A stretch of DNA of 64,000 bases from Microbacterium caowuchunii (GTDB taxonomy: Bacteria > Actinomycetota > Actinomycetes > Actinomycetales > Microbacteriaceae). Below, piece by piece: positions 16,565 through 25,137 of the stretch. The first letter of the stretch is position 1. The number at the start of each line of letters is the position of its first letter. The stretch lies in assembly GCF_008727755.1 (NCBI RefSeq), contig NZ_CP044231.1:930001-994000 (forward strand), in the 5' to 3' direction. A model generated the notes under the pieces. It did not search any database and was not told where the DNA came from. It saw only the letters and a list, made by a program, of their open reading frames with translations. The position numbers were made by a program, and so were the translations under genes.

Positions 16565-17914
16565 TCAGAACGGCGGCGAATCTGGGTCGGGCACGAACAT
16601 CACGCGGGGTGGCGGCTCGTCGGTGTAGCTCCTGCCCAGCGGGCTCGTGAACTCCACCGCGCCATCCGGCAGTTGCCTGACCGACCACTCCGTCTCCGTC
16701 TTCAGCGTGTGATGTCGGGTGCAGAAGTGCGCGAGGTTCGCGAGCGCGGTCGGTCCGCCGTCGTGGTGCTCGTGGTTGTGGTCGAGCTGGCACCGGTGCG
16801 CGGGCTGGCGGCACCCGAACCCGCGGCAGTGCTGGTCCCGGGCCCGGAGGTAGCGGCGCTGGTCGGTGCCCGGCGTGTACCGGTCGACCTCGAGCACCGT
16901 GCCGGTGATCGGGTGGCACAGAACGCGGTCCCAGCCGAGCGCTGCGCCCGCCAGGTGCCGGGCGGTGTCGGGGTCGATCGGGATCTGCCCGTGCAGGCTG
17001 GCACCCGCATCGGTCTTGCCCAGGAGCGTGAGCACCGGGACCACGATCTGCACCTGCGCCTGGATGGCGCCGAGCCCGCCGGGGAGCTGCTCCCCGCTGG
17101 TGGGGTCTATCGCCGGGGCGCCGGTCAGGAGCATGTCGGCCGCGACATCGGCGCCGATCTGGACCAGGGTGCGGATGTCGTCGATGACCGGTTGCTCGGC
17201 GGCATCGTGGCCCGCGCCGGGTTCTTCGGTGCGGCGCGCGCGTTCGGCGTTCGCCGCATCCCGGATGGCGCGGGCCTGCCGCCGGAGCCGGTCGCGAATC
17301 CCGTACGCCACGGCCGCCGGCAGCCGCAGCTGCAGGAGTGCCATCCCGTCATCCAGGTCGATGACGGACACGCCGCGGCCGTCGACGGCCCGTGCGTGCC
17401 GGTCGGCCATCCCCTCCGGGTTCACCGCTTCCGCCAGCTGCCGGGCGTAGGCCTTCGTCCGCCCCGGCGCCTGCCGCGCGGCGTAATCCAGGACGATCTC
17501 CTCCCACGCCATGCGGACCTCATCGTCGACGATCGGCAGCCCCGTTTCCAGGATGACGTCGACGTGTCGCTGCGAGATCCGCGCGTTCTCGAGGGCGGTG
17601 ACGGTCGCGGAGAACTTGGTGACGAGGGTCTGGGCCTCGCCGAGGTCTCGCTGCGCGGTCATGTCGTGCACGTGCGTGGCGAACGCGACTTCCGCAGCGA
17701 GGGACCGCACCGGCATCTCCCGCTCCCGTGAGCCCTGCGACGCGATTCGCGCCACCTGGTCGGTCGCCACGTCGGCGAGAGCTGCGAGGTGGCGGATCCG
17801 CGCGGCCTGCGCGCGTGCGACCGCCGCATCGGCATCCTGCAGACCGGCGAGACCGGCCCGCATGCGGACCACGTCCGCTGCGGGGGTTTCCCCTGGCCAG
17901 GAGTCGAATTCCAT
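16565..17914 (-). CDS. DUF222 / HNH endonuclease
   Basis: The 449-residue protein has an N-terminal DUF222 helical region (about 10-300) and a C-terminal HNH domain with paired zinc-type cysteines (CRGFGC) followed by LDHNHEHHDGG and the FCTRHH segment. This domain pair is abundant in actinobacteria, often in many copies per genome, and its biological role is unsettled. The ATG at 17914 lies 6 nt after TAGTTT on the minus strand, consistent with a leaderless transcript. A second member is at 48573-50027. Confidence 0.85.
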   Translation of the reverse strand: MEFDSWPGETPAADVVRMRAGLAGLQDADAAVARAQAARIRHLAALADVATDQVARIASQGSREREMPVRSLAAEVAFATHVHDMTAQRDLGEAQTLVTKFSATVTALENARISQRHVDVILETGLPIVDDEVRMAWEEIVLDYAARQAPGRTKAYARQLAEAVNPEGMADRHARAVDGRGVSVIDLDDGMALLQLRLPAAVAYGIRDRLRRQARAIRDAANAERARRTEEPGAGHDAAEQPVIDDIRTLVQIGADVAADMLLTGAPAIDPTSGEQLPGGLGAIQAQVQIVVPVLTLLGKTDAGASLHGQIPIDPDTARHLAGAALGWDRVLCHPITGTVLEVDRYTPGTDQRRYLRARDQHCRGFGCRQPAHRCQLDHNHEHHDGGPTALANLAHFCTRHHTLKTETEWSVRQLPDGAVEFTSPLGRSYTDEPPPRVMFVPDPDSPPF

Positions 17915-18024
17915 ACCCTCAAACTAGCGAGGGCCACCGACATTCCCCCCGGTGGATCAGGCGCCGGAGTCACCCTGGGGACAACGGGCGCCCGGGCGCT
18001 GCCGCCCGCGATCACGCGCCGGCG

Positions 18025-18681
18025 TCACCTGTCCCGTGCCAACGCCCGGACGGCCTGCACGATCGGGGTCGCGCCCTGGGTCAGCTCGAGGATCCGCCGG
18101 CGGATCCGGGGCTCGTGCAGCAGTTCCGCCAGGGTGGCGGCGACATCCTCCCGGGAGATCTCGTCATGCGGCTGAGCGGGGCCGAGCGAGACCACGCCCG
18201 TCCCGGCGCGATCGACGAGCAGGGACGGCCGGAGGATCAGCCAGTCGAGGTCGCTCACGCTGACCGTGACGTCGACGAGCTTCTTCACGGCGAAGTAGAA
18301 CTCCTCGTCGTCGGTGAGATCCTGCCCACGTGCGGCTTCCGGCATCACCGATACGAGCGCGAAGCACGGCACTCCGGCGAGCTGGGTGGCCTCCAGCGCG
18401 TTCACCGCACCGTCGCTGTCGACGGCGACGGTGACGGCGCGGGCGCCCCCGTTGGAGCCGGCGCTGTACACGACGGCATCGGCGCCCGCGAGCAGGGACG
18501 CCAGGGATTCGGCGGTCAGGGCGGTCAGATCCCCGAGGTGCGCATCGACGCCCAGCGCCGCCAGATCCCGCCTCTGCTGCTCGCGACGCACGAGCCCCGA
18601 CACCTCATCGCCCCGATGCAGGAGGTTCCGCGCCAGCAGCAGGCCCACCGCGCCGCTGATCCCGATGATGAAGACCTTCAT
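18025..18681 (-). CDS. NAD(P)-binding atypical SDR
   Basis: A 218-residue Rossmann-fold protein starting MKVFIIGISGAVGLLLA, with the GxxGxxG-like nucleotide-binding motif at residues 7-14 and no YxxxK catalytic pair, as in NmrA/SDR-a5-type proteins. These act as sensors or reductases on NAD(P). The ATG at 18681 follows AAGGGAG. It lies downstream of the LAL regulator on the same strand but after a likely terminator, so it may be expressed from its own promoter. Confidence 0.8.
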   Translation of the reverse strand: MKVFIIGISGAVGLLLARNLLHRGDEVSGLVRREQQRRDLAALGVDAHLGDLTALTAESLASLLAGADAVVYSAGSNGGARAVTVAVDSDGAVNALEATQLAGVPCFALVSVMPEAARGQDLTDDEEFYFAVKKLVDVTVSVSDLDWLILRPSLLVDRAGTGVVSLGPAQPHDEISREDVAATLAELLHEPRIRRRILELTQGATPIVQAVRALARDR

Positions 18682-18725
18682 CCGTGTGCTCCCTTTCGTC
18701 GTAGACGACGTGGGACCCACTCCAC

Positions 18726-18746
18726 ACCCGGTTCCCGGCACCGGGT
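18726..18746 (-). terminator. Possible terminator after the LAL regulator gene
   Basis: A 7-bp perfect stem ACCCGGT (18726-18732) / ACCGGGT (18740-18746) with a 7-nt loop lies about 45 nt after the stop of the large LuxR-type gene on the minus strand. The stem is short and lacks a U-run, so it is a moderate candidate. Confidence 0.35.
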
Positions 18747-18791
18747 CAAGTGGGAGCGACACAGCGGGTCACGCGGGCGCGTCGAATCCGC

Positions 18792-21533
18792 TCAGCCCAG
18801 CGGCAACTCCTTCAGCTGCCGACGGGAGGAGATGCCGAGTTTGCGGAAGATGTTGCGCAGATGGGCCTCGATCGTGCGGGGGCTGAGAAACAGCTGCGTG
18901 CCCACTTCGCGCGAGGTCGCCCCGGTCGCCACCAACCGTGCGATGTGCAGCTCCTGAGAGGTGAGCGCATCGGTGGGTTGCGCCGTGCGCTTCTGCGGGC
19001 GCTCGCCGGTGGCGCGCAGCTCCCGCGCGGCGCGCGCGGCGAACGCCACGGCGCCCATGTCGGTCAGGAGCTCGTGGGCGGTGCGCAGCTGCTCGCGGGC
19101 GTCCTGGCGCCGGCCCTCGCGGCGCAGCCACTCGCCGTAGAGGAGGTGGGCGCGGGCCGCTTCACCACGCACGCGGGAATCGTCGAGGCGGGCGGTGGCC
19201 TCACGGTAGTGGTCCTCGGCGCCGGGGCCCGTGACCGTCAGAGCCCGCGACCGTGCCTCGAGCCCGCGCGCCCACGACGTGTCGCTCGCCCGCGCCCGGG
19301 CACTCAACTCCTCGAGCGCCACTGCCGCGCGCTCCGGTTCTCCGGTGCGTACGGATGCCTCGATCAGTTCCGGCAACGCGACCGTGCTGAGGGACAGCTC
19401 GATGGAATCGCAGGCCTTGGCGGCAGCCTCCCGTGCCAGCGCATACTCGCCGAGTCCGTTGTGCAGGACGGCGGTCGCGTACTGTGCGAGGGCGACCTCC
19501 GTGCCGTCCGCCGGGTAGCTCGGGTCGTGGAAGGTGAGATCGTTCAGCGCGTCCGTCTCCGCCTGATCGCCGCGCCATCCGGCCAGGATCGCCTGAGCGT
19601 GGCGCATCTGCACGCCGCCGGTCGCGTCCGCAATGGCTGCCGCCTCCGCCGCCAGCTCGCCGGCGCGGGTGAGCTGTCCACTGATCACCAGGACGTTCGC
19701 GTGGAAGTTCAGCGACGCGGGCAGGCGCGCCAGTGCGCCGTCGGCGCGGGCCATCGCGACATCGCACTCCGCCAGCACATGGGCGAGTTCGTCGTCGAGG
19801 ATGCCCACGGCGACCCGTCCGGCGATCCACAGCCAGGGGCGGACGGTGTTGTCCCGGATGGCGTCGCGCGCGGAATCCCGGAGCACCGCCAGAGCGCACC
19901 GGAGCGTGGGCACGCCCTCCGCATACCCGCGGGTCATGGTCACCGCGAGCCCGTGCAGCAGGAGGTCGACCGGTCGCGTCGGGACGTCCGACGCGAATCT
20001 GCTGAGCATCGCCTCGGCGATGCGGATCCCGGTGGGCCCACCGGTGATGATCGCCGCATCCAGCGCGTGCAGGTAGATGTTCCTCGACAGTGCGCCATCC
20101 AGCGGAGCGAGCGTTTCGGCCGCATCCAGCAGCATGCCGGGCACGTCTGCGCCGCGGGTCAGATGGAACGAGATCTGTGCGCGCAGCAGTTCGAGTCGTC
20201 CACGCTGCAGCGCGTCGAGGGGCCCGGCCTCCGCCACGGCCAGGAGCTCCCGGGCGGCGCCGGAGGCTCCGGTCTCCTGCTTGGCCTCAGCCGCATCCAG
20301 GGCCCGCCTCGACCGGTCGGCCGGGTCGGGGGTCAGCTCCGTCGCCCGCTGGAGGAACGCGCCCGCCGCGGCCAGCCCGCCGCGGCGGAGCGCCCGGCCG
20401 GCGGACTGCTCCAGTTCTGCGGCGGCCTCCTCGTTCAGCCCCAGTACCGCCTGCGCCCGGTGCCATGCCCGCCGGTCGGGGTCGGCGTCCGGGTCGGTCG
20501 CGGCGGCCAAGGCGTCATGCGCCCGACGCTGGTCGGGCGGCGTCGCGTCGCGGTAGATCGCCGAGCGGACCAGCGGATGCCGGAACGTCACCCGGCCGTC
20601 GACGCTCACCAGCCCGACGGCTTCGGCAGGACCGAGCGCACCCTCGGACACGTCGAGATGGGATGCCGCCCGGAAGAGCAGTGCCGCGTCTCCCGTGGGT
20701 TCCGCGGCTGCCGCGAGAAGCAGCACGCGGGTGTCGTCGGGCAGGCTGCGGAAGCGGTGCCGGAAGCTCTCCTCCAGCCGACGGGGGACATCGAGGGTGC
20801 TGGGTGACTCGAATCCGCCCGTCCACGCCGCCGATTGCGGGAGCTCCAGCAGCGCCAGCGGATTGCCCCACGACTCGGCCACGATCCGCTCGAGCATGCG
20901 TTCGTCCAGCGGGACGGGGAGCGCGGACTCCAGCAGTGCCCGCGCATCGGCGTCGTCGAGTCCGTGCAGACGCAGCTCCGGCAGTCCGTCCAAGGCGGAA
21001 GGCCGGCGTCCGGTCTCCTCGGGGAGGACGTCGCGCACGGCGAACGCGAAAGCGATCCGCTCGGCAGCCACGCGTCGCGCCACGAAGGCGAGCACCTGAG
21101 CGGATGCCTCATCCAGCCACTGGGCGTCATCGACGAGGCAGAGCAGGGGCTCCACCTCGGCGGCCTCCGCCAGCAGGTTGAGGGTGGCGAGCCCCACGAG
21201 GAAGCGATCCGGAGTTGCGCCGTCCTGCTGCCCGAAGGCCACGCCGAGTGCCGTCCGCTGCGGAGGGGGCAACGTGTCGATGTGATCGAGCAGGGGCGCG
21301 CACAACTGGTGCAGGCCCGCGAAAGCGAACTGCATCTCGGATTCGACCCCGACGGATGACTCGATCCGGAAGCCCGCCGTGGCCGCCGCATCCCGGGCGT
21401 ACTGGAGCAGCGCCGTCTTGCCGATGCCTGCCGTCCCGCGCACGACGAGCGCCCCGCTCCGCCCGGCCCGTGCCTTGGAGAGGAGTGTGTCGACCGCGTC
21501 GCGTTCGGCGCGCCGGCCCAGTAGGTCCCCCAG
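18792..21533 (-). CDS. Large LuxR-type ATP-binding regulator (LAL family)
   Basis: The 913-residue protein has an N-terminal AAA/STAND ATPase (Walker A GTAGIGKTALL near 31-41; a Walker B-like CLVDDAQWLD near 125), a long helical TPR-like middle, and a C-terminal LuxR HTH (LTSQELHIARLVATGATSRE, then LSPRTIEAHLRNIFRKLGIS). LAL regulators of this size activate catabolic or secondary-metabolite genes. The N-terminal sequence GDLLGRRAERDAVDTLL is only included if translation begins at the CTG at 21533, which has GAAGGGAG 5 nt before it; a GTG at 21443 would cut off the strand preceding the P-loop. Confidence 0.85.
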   Translation of the reverse strand: MGDLLGRRAERDAVDTLLSKARAGRSGALVVRGTAGIGKTALLQYARDAAATAGFRIESSVGVESEMQFAFAGLHQLCAPLLDHIDTLPPPQRTALGVAFGQQDGATPDRFLVGLATLNLLAEAAEVEPLLCLVDDAQWLDEASAQVLAFVARRVAAERIAFAFAVRDVLPEETGRRPSALDGLPELRLHGLDDADARALLESALPVPLDERMLERIVAESWGNPLALLELPQSAAWTGGFESPSTLDVPRRLEESFRHRFRSLPDDTRVLLLAAAAEPTGDAALLFRAASHLDVSEGALGPAEAVGLVSVDGRVTFRHPLVRSAIYRDATPPDQRRAHDALAAATDPDADPDRRAWHRAQAVLGLNEEAAAELEQSAGRALRRGGLAAAGAFLQRATELTPDPADRSRRALDAAEAKQETGASGAARELLAVAEAGPLDALQRGRLELLRAQISFHLTRGADVPGMLLDAAETLAPLDGALSRNIYLHALDAAIITGGPTGIRIAEAMLSRFASDVPTRPVDLLLHGLAVTMTRGYAEGVPTLRCALAVLRDSARDAIRDNTVRPWLWIAGRVAVGILDDELAHVLAECDVAMARADGALARLPASLNFHANVLVISGQLTRAGELAAEAAAIADATGGVQMRHAQAILAGWRGDQAETDALNDLTFHDPSYPADGTEVALAQYATAVLHNGLGEYALAREAAAKACDSIELSLSTVALPELIEASVRTGEPERAAVALEELSARARASDTSWARGLEARSRALTVTGPGAEDHYREATARLDDSRVRGEAARAHLLYGEWLRREGRRQDAREQLRTAHELLTDMGAVAFAARAARELRATGERPQKRTAQPTDALTSQELHIARLVATGATSREVGTQLFLSPRTIEAHLRNIFRKLGISSRRQLKELPLG

Positions 21534-21567
21534 CGTCGCTCCCTTCAGAGAACGTGGCCCACACCCT

Positions 21568-21605
21568 ACTAAGCAATCGCCACCGAGACGAATGGCGGCG
21601 CCGCC
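21568..21605. repeat. 38-bp promoter repeat, copy A
   Basis: This segment in front of the LAL gene matches 22804-22841 at 32 of 38 positions (ACTA-GCAATC--CACCGA--CGAA-GGCGGCGCCGCC). It ends in the perfect 12-bp palindrome GGCGGCGCCGCC. It lies just upstream of a minus-strand TAGGGT (21563-21568), the likely -10 of the LAL gene, so it is placed to be an operator. Confidence 0.6.
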
Positions 21606-21622
21606 ATGCGTCGGCTCGCCGG

Positions 21623-22084
21623 TCAGAGCGCCGCGGACGGGCGGCCGTCCGAGGGTGCCCCGAGTCGGCCCATGCGCGTCATGATGGCGAACCGGTCGGG
21701 CACGCCCCAGTGTTCGACGATGCGCCCGTCACGCACTCGCGCGACGTCGATCACGGTGAAACGGACCCGCTTGCCGGTGGGTGGGCCGAAGAAGGGGCCG
21801 GTGTTCGTCGCGGTGCCCTCCGCGAGCACCCACACGATGTCGTCCCGCTCCGCCCAGCCCTGGATGGTGAAGGTCAGATCGGGCATGCCCCGGTGCACTT
21901 CGGTGATGCCCTTCTTGATCTTCGCGATCGCCGCTTCCCCGGTGCCCTCCATGCCGAACTGATGCTCGATCAGATCCGGTGAGCACAGCTCGTCGACGAC
22001 GGTGACGTCGCCGCCGGCGAACCCCTCGTGCAGGATGCGCTCGACGACCTTCAGCGCCGGCGTTGCCGACATGGTCTCGTTCAT
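21623..22084 (-). CDS. SnoaL-like ester-cyclase family protein
   Basis: The 153-residue product shows the SnoaL-type pattern: helix ALKVVERILHEGFAGGDVT, VDELCSPDLIEHQ, and the strand set with GTGKRVRFTVIDVARVRDGRIVE-like spacing ending in HWGVPD. Family members are polyketide cyclases or related small-molecule enzymes; the present substrate is unknown. The ATG at 22084 follows GGAGC. It is divergent from a TetR gene, with a palindrome at 22120-22138 in between, so it is the probable target. Confidence 0.75.
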   Translation of the reverse strand: MNETMSATPALKVVERILHEGFAGGDVTVVDELCSPDLIEHQFGMEGTGEAAIAKIKKGITEVHRGMPDLTFTIQGWAERDDIVWVLAEGTATNTGPFFGPPTGKRVRFTVIDVARVRDGRIVEHWGVPDRFAIMTRMGRLGAPSDGRPSAAL

Positions 22085-22119
22085 GGTCAGCTCCGTTCGA
22101 ATACGGTATATCTGCATTC

Positions 22120-22138
22120 AGTGCAGGACCTCTGCACT
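22120..22138. promoter_or_regulatory. Palindromic TetR operator
   Basis: Perfect 7-bp inverted repeat AGTGCAG (22120-22126) / CTGCACT (22132-22138) with a 5-bp spacer, 10 bp before the TetR -10 element TAGTGT (22149-22154) and close to the divergent SnoaL-like gene. Typical placement for autoregulation plus repression of the neighbour. Confidence 0.6.
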
Positions 22139-22161
22139 CTGATGTGGCTAGTGTGAACCTC

Positions 22162-22785
22162 GTGGAAAGCGCCGTCAAGAGCACCTCGTCGTATCGGCAA
22201 GAGCAGGCCGCGGCGACGAAGGAGCGCATCGCGGCAGCCGCCCAACGACTCTTCGCCCGGGACGGCTACTCGGCGACGAGCATGGAAGCGATCGCGAAGG
22301 CGGCGGGGGTCGGCAACCGGACGGTCTACGTCGCCTTCGGCGCGAAGCGCGAGATTCTGAACCTCATCTGCGAGAGGTGGCTCGAGCGAGCCGGGGCGAG
22401 GACGCTCGCGAGCGAGATACTCGCGGAACCGGATCCGCTGCGGCGACTGCGGGGAGCCGCCCGGTGGCTCACGGTCCTGTACTCGACGGACTTCGATGTG
22501 GTCCGCATCCTGGATGCCGCCATCGACGAGGATGCCGAGACTCGCACGTTGCTGCGCGCCAAGCTCCGCGGACGCGCGCGCGTGATGGACTCGTTGATCG
22601 CCTCGGTCGAGGCGCACCTCGCCGTACCGCTCGCCGACGCGCAGGCGGTCTACCGGGCGTTCGCCGCCGCAGGGGTGTACGGGGAACTGGTCGGCGATTC
22701 CGGATGGTCGGCTGCCAGGTTCGAGCAGTGGCTCGCGGACACGCTCGTGGCCCAACTGTGGCGGTCGTCCGACGGGCGGGAGTAG
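22162..22785 (+). CDS. TetR family transcriptional regulator
   Basis: The 207-residue protein has a TetR HTH (KERIAAAAQRLFARDGYSAT and AIAKAAGVGNRTVYVAFGAK, about 18-60) and a helical ligand domain. The start is the GTG at 22162, 7 nt after TAGTGT, which fits the leaderless pattern of this region; a GTG at 22153 overlaps the hexamer. It is divergent from the SnoaL-like gene and presumably controls it through the 22120-22138 palindrome. Confidence 0.85.
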   Translation: MESAVKSTSSYRQEQAAATKERIAAAAQRLFARDGYSATSMEAIAKAAGVGNRTVYVAFGAKREILNLICERWLERAGARTLASEILAEPDPLRRLRGAARWLTVLYSTDFDVVRILDAAIDEDAETRTLLRAKLRGRARVMDSLIASVEAHLAVPLADAQAVYRAFAAAGVYGELVGDSGWSAARFEQWLADTLVAQLWRSSDGRE

Positions 22786-22803
22786 CCCTTCGCTCCCACC
22801 CGC

Positions 22804-22841
22804 ACTAGGCAATCCTCACCGACGCGAAGGGCGGCGCCGCC
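22804..22841. repeat. 38-bp promoter repeat, copy B
   Basis: Second copy of the repeat at 21568-21605 (32 of 38 identical), in the same orientation, upstream of the small gene at 22947. Its CCGACGCGA core recurs twice more downstream, at 22883-22891 and as CCGATGCGA at 22903-22911, giving three related sites before the gene. It is a candidate binding region for the LAL regulator. Confidence 0.55.
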
Positions 22842-22946
22842 GGGGGTACGGTGCCGGGCGAACCGGGATACCGGCAGCTCTACCGACGCGAGGGAACCCT
22901 CGCCGATGCGAGCCTGAGGGCACCATCGAGAGGGAAGGAATCAGCC

Positions 22947-23138
22947 ATGAACCCGCAGATGCCCGCCGCCCTGTTCGGGCGCACCGCCGCACCGGACGCC
23001 GCACCGCCATCGGACGGACTGACCCCCGCCGGAGGCGGCGACCGCAGCACCCGTTACGCCGGGGCGGTCAGCCTGGCTGCGGTGCTGGGCGGCACCCTGT
23101 GGGCTGTCGCCCGCGCGCAGACCCCGCCGCCCCGCTGA
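22947..23138 (+). CDS. Small protein with one membrane segment (63 aa)
   Basis: A short gene with AAGGAA 7 nt before its ATG. The product has a polar, Pro/Ala-rich first half (MNPQMPAALFGRTAAPDA) and one hydrophobic segment (YAGAVSLAAVLGGTLWAVA, about 39-57) close to the C-terminus. No family was recognised. The long upstream region contains the copy-B repeat and related cores, which suggests that it is a regulated target of the LAL protein; this is inference. Confidence 0.45.
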   Translation: MNPQMPAALFGRTAAPDAAPPSDGLTPAGGGDRSTRYAGAVSLAAVLGGTLWAVARAQTPPPR

Positions 23139-23179
23139 GTACAGCCTCCGCCCACGTCGGCGAGCAGTAGCCTGGGCGC

Positions 23180-23464
23180 ATGCCCGACGTGCACCTCACC
23201 GGCCGGCTCGTCTGTCGCAATGCCGAGGAGGACGCCCGCGTACGGGAACACCTTCCTCGCCACATCGCGCTCACCCGCGCTGAGCCGGGGTGTCTCGCCT
23301 TCGAGGTCCACCCGTCCGCCATCCCGTGGGTATGGGACGTCGCTGAGCGATTCCGCGACGAGGTCTCGTTCCGCGCGCACCAGGACAGGGTCGCGACGAG
23401 CGAGTGGGGGATGCAGACCGCCGGCATCGAACGCCGCTACACCGTGCAGGGGCTTTCGGGCTGA
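23180..23464 (+). CDS. ABM-domain (antibiotic biosynthesis monooxygenase-like) protein
   Basis: A 94-residue ferredoxin-like-fold protein. It begins VHLTGRLVCRNAEEDARV and contains RAEPGCLAFEVH, the typical central helix-strand element of ABM-domain proteins, followed by a WDVAERFRDEVSFRAHQ segment. Such proteins are cofactor-free oxygenases or heme/quinone-related enzymes that act as dimers. The start is 6 nt after TAGCCT (23168-23173), so it is likely a leaderless, single-gene unit. Confidence 0.75.
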   Translation: MPDVHLTGRLVCRNAEEDARVREHLPRHIALTRAEPGCLAFEVHPSAIPWVWDVAERFRDEVSFRAHQDRVATSEWGMQTAGIERRYTVQGLSG

Positions 23465-23505
23465 GGGCGCGGGAAAGCGGCTTCAGGGTGCCGCACCCCC
23501 GGACG

Positions 23506-24006
23506 TCAGCGCCTCGCTCCCGCGGCGTAGCGGGCGGCGAGCCGAGCGAACGCGTCGGCGAGCTCCGGCGGGCCCACCACCTCCATGTCGGCGTCGAACC
23601 GGCCTAGAGCGGCGGCGAGGGCCGGCCACGACCAGGAACCGGCGGTGTAGCGGCAGCGGTCCGGTGCCACCTCCTCGACCGTGCCGTCGCCGGCGAAGGG
23701 CCGCACCGCATCCGCCGGGAGGTGCAGCACGACCGTGCCCGTGCACGGCCAGCGGTCGGCCTGCGCCGATCCCTTGAACCGCGCCGAGACGAACGCGCGC
23801 GCATCGCCGCCGGGAACCTCCCGCGGCGTGAACCGTGGCCCGGTCGGGGTGCGCGGTGTGATCCGGTCCGCACGGAAGATGCGCCAGTCGTCGCGTTCCA
23901 GGTCCCAGGCGACGAGGTACCAGCGGCCCCCGGAGGCCACCAGATGGTGCGGCTCCACGCGTCGCAGTGGTGCCGCACCGGCCGCGACGCGGAAAGCGCC
24001 CGGGGC
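23506..24006 (-). pseudogene. C-terminal remnant of a WYL-domain regulator
   Basis: The frame encodes the WYL domain with RRVEPHHLVASGGRWYLVAW and the WCX-like C-terminal region, ending FARLAARYAAGARR. The N-terminal HTH and spacer of this YafY-like family (about 140 residues) are absent: upstream of GAFRVAAG the frame runs into unrelated sequence and the promoter of the next gene. There is no start signal. It is best read as a regulator truncated by deletion. Confidence 0.6.
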
Positions 24007-24028
24007 GCGGCGGTAGGGTGGACGGATC

Positions 24029-24400
24029 ATGGAGAACGTCTTAGGGGCGCGGATCGTGCTCTTCGTTCTCTTGCTCGGGGCCGGCATCCTCCTGATCTGG
24101 CTCGCTCGTTCCGCCGCGTCAGGCCGGCTGAAGCGGAATCCGCTCGCGGGTATCCGGTTGCCCAGCACGATGGCGACCGACGAGGCCTGGCTTGCTGCCC
24201 ACGTCCGGGCGAAGCGCCCGACGGTTTGGGCGGGGTGCACATTCCTCGCCACTGCAGCCTTCGTGCTTCTCCCGGTCTCCGATCCCGTCCTCTCCGTCGG
24301 GGTCCTGCTGGGGTGTCTGATCGTCCTCGTGATGGTGATCCATGCTGCGCGAGTCGGCGTGCGCGCGGCGATCGACACTTCCCGCGATCCGGATTCCTGA
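24029..24400 (+). CDS. SdpI-like membrane protein
   Basis: The 123-residue protein has three predicted helices (about 6-26, 65-85, 88-108) and the loop GRLKRNPLAGIRLPSTMATDEAW, which is the hallmark of the SdpI/YhfL group (GIRxPxT and W). SdpI gives immunity to the SdpC toxin in Bacillus; a protective membrane role is possible here but not shown. A TAGGGT element 9 nt before the ATG is a candidate -10. Its 5' end abuts the truncated WYL gene. Confidence 0.75.
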   Translation: MENVLGARIVLFVLLLGAGILLIWLARSAASGRLKRNPLAGIRLPSTMATDEAWLAAHVRAKRPTVWAGCTFLATAAFVLLPVSDPVLSVGVLLGCLIVLVMVIHAARVGVRAAIDTSRDPDS

Positions 24401-24518
24401 GCGCTCGGGCGCGTGCGCGGCGCCCCGGCCGTACGGACGCCCGCGGGTTCCGCTGCTCCGTCCCGCCCGGTAGGTTCGTGGCATCGTCCACCGCCGCGAC
24501 CGTGCGAAAGGACTGCGG

Positions 24519-25124
24519 ATGCCGGACACCACCTGCCACATGTCCGTGTCGCTCGACGGCTTCGTGGCCGGTGTCGACCAGAGCCGCGAGCAACCCCTTG
24601 GCAGACGCGGCATCGAGGTGCACACCTGGCACCTCGGCGACGAGCGCGTCACCGCCGCCGATGAGATCGCCGTGGGCTGGCTGATGCGGCCGCGCGGCGC
24701 GTACGTGATGGGCCGCAACATGTTCGGCCCCATCCGCGGGGAGTGGGACGAGGACTGGCGCGGATGGTGGGGACCCGAACCGCCCTACCACGCCCCCGTC
24801 TTCGTGCTCACGCATCACCCGCACGAGCCGATCGAAATGGAGGGCGGGACCAGCTTCCACTTCGTCACCGACGGGTTCGACGCCGCCTATGCGCAGGCCC
24901 GGGAGGCGGCGGGGGACCGGGGCGTCGACATCGCCGGCGGCGCCGCCACCGTGCGCCAGGCGCTCGCCGCCGGGGTCGTCGACGAGCTCACCCTCGACAT
25001 CGCCCCCGTCCTCCTCGGAAGCGGCGAGCGGATCTTCGACGGGATCGAGGAGTTCGGGATGGAGCCGGTACAGGTGCTGCACTCGCCGCTCGCCACCCAC
25101 ATCCGGTACCGCCGGAGCGGCTGA
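24519..25124 (+). CDS. RibD-C/DHFR-like reductase
   Basis: The 201-residue product begins MPDTTCHMSVSLDGFVAG and contains YVMGRNMFGP and VDIAGGAATVRQAL, the substrate-side and nucleotide-side motifs of RibD-C-type reductases. AAAGGA precedes the ATG by 9 nt. It is the third member of the family in this window and is more similar in layout to the dihydrofolate reductase-like YyaP group than to the two at 6.3-7.7 kb. Cofactor NADPH is likely; substrate unknown. Confidence 0.85.
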   Translation: MPDTTCHMSVSLDGFVAGVDQSREQPLGRRGIEVHTWHLGDERVTAADEIAVGWLMRPRGAYVMGRNMFGPIRGEWDEDWRGWWGPEPPYHAPVFVLTHHPHEPIEMEGGTSFHFVTDGFDAAYAQAREAAGDRGVDIAGGAATVRQALAAGVVDELTLDIAPVLLGSGERIFDGIEEFGMEPVQVLHSPLATHIRYRRSG

Positions 25125-25137
25125 GCGCCGGCGCCTG

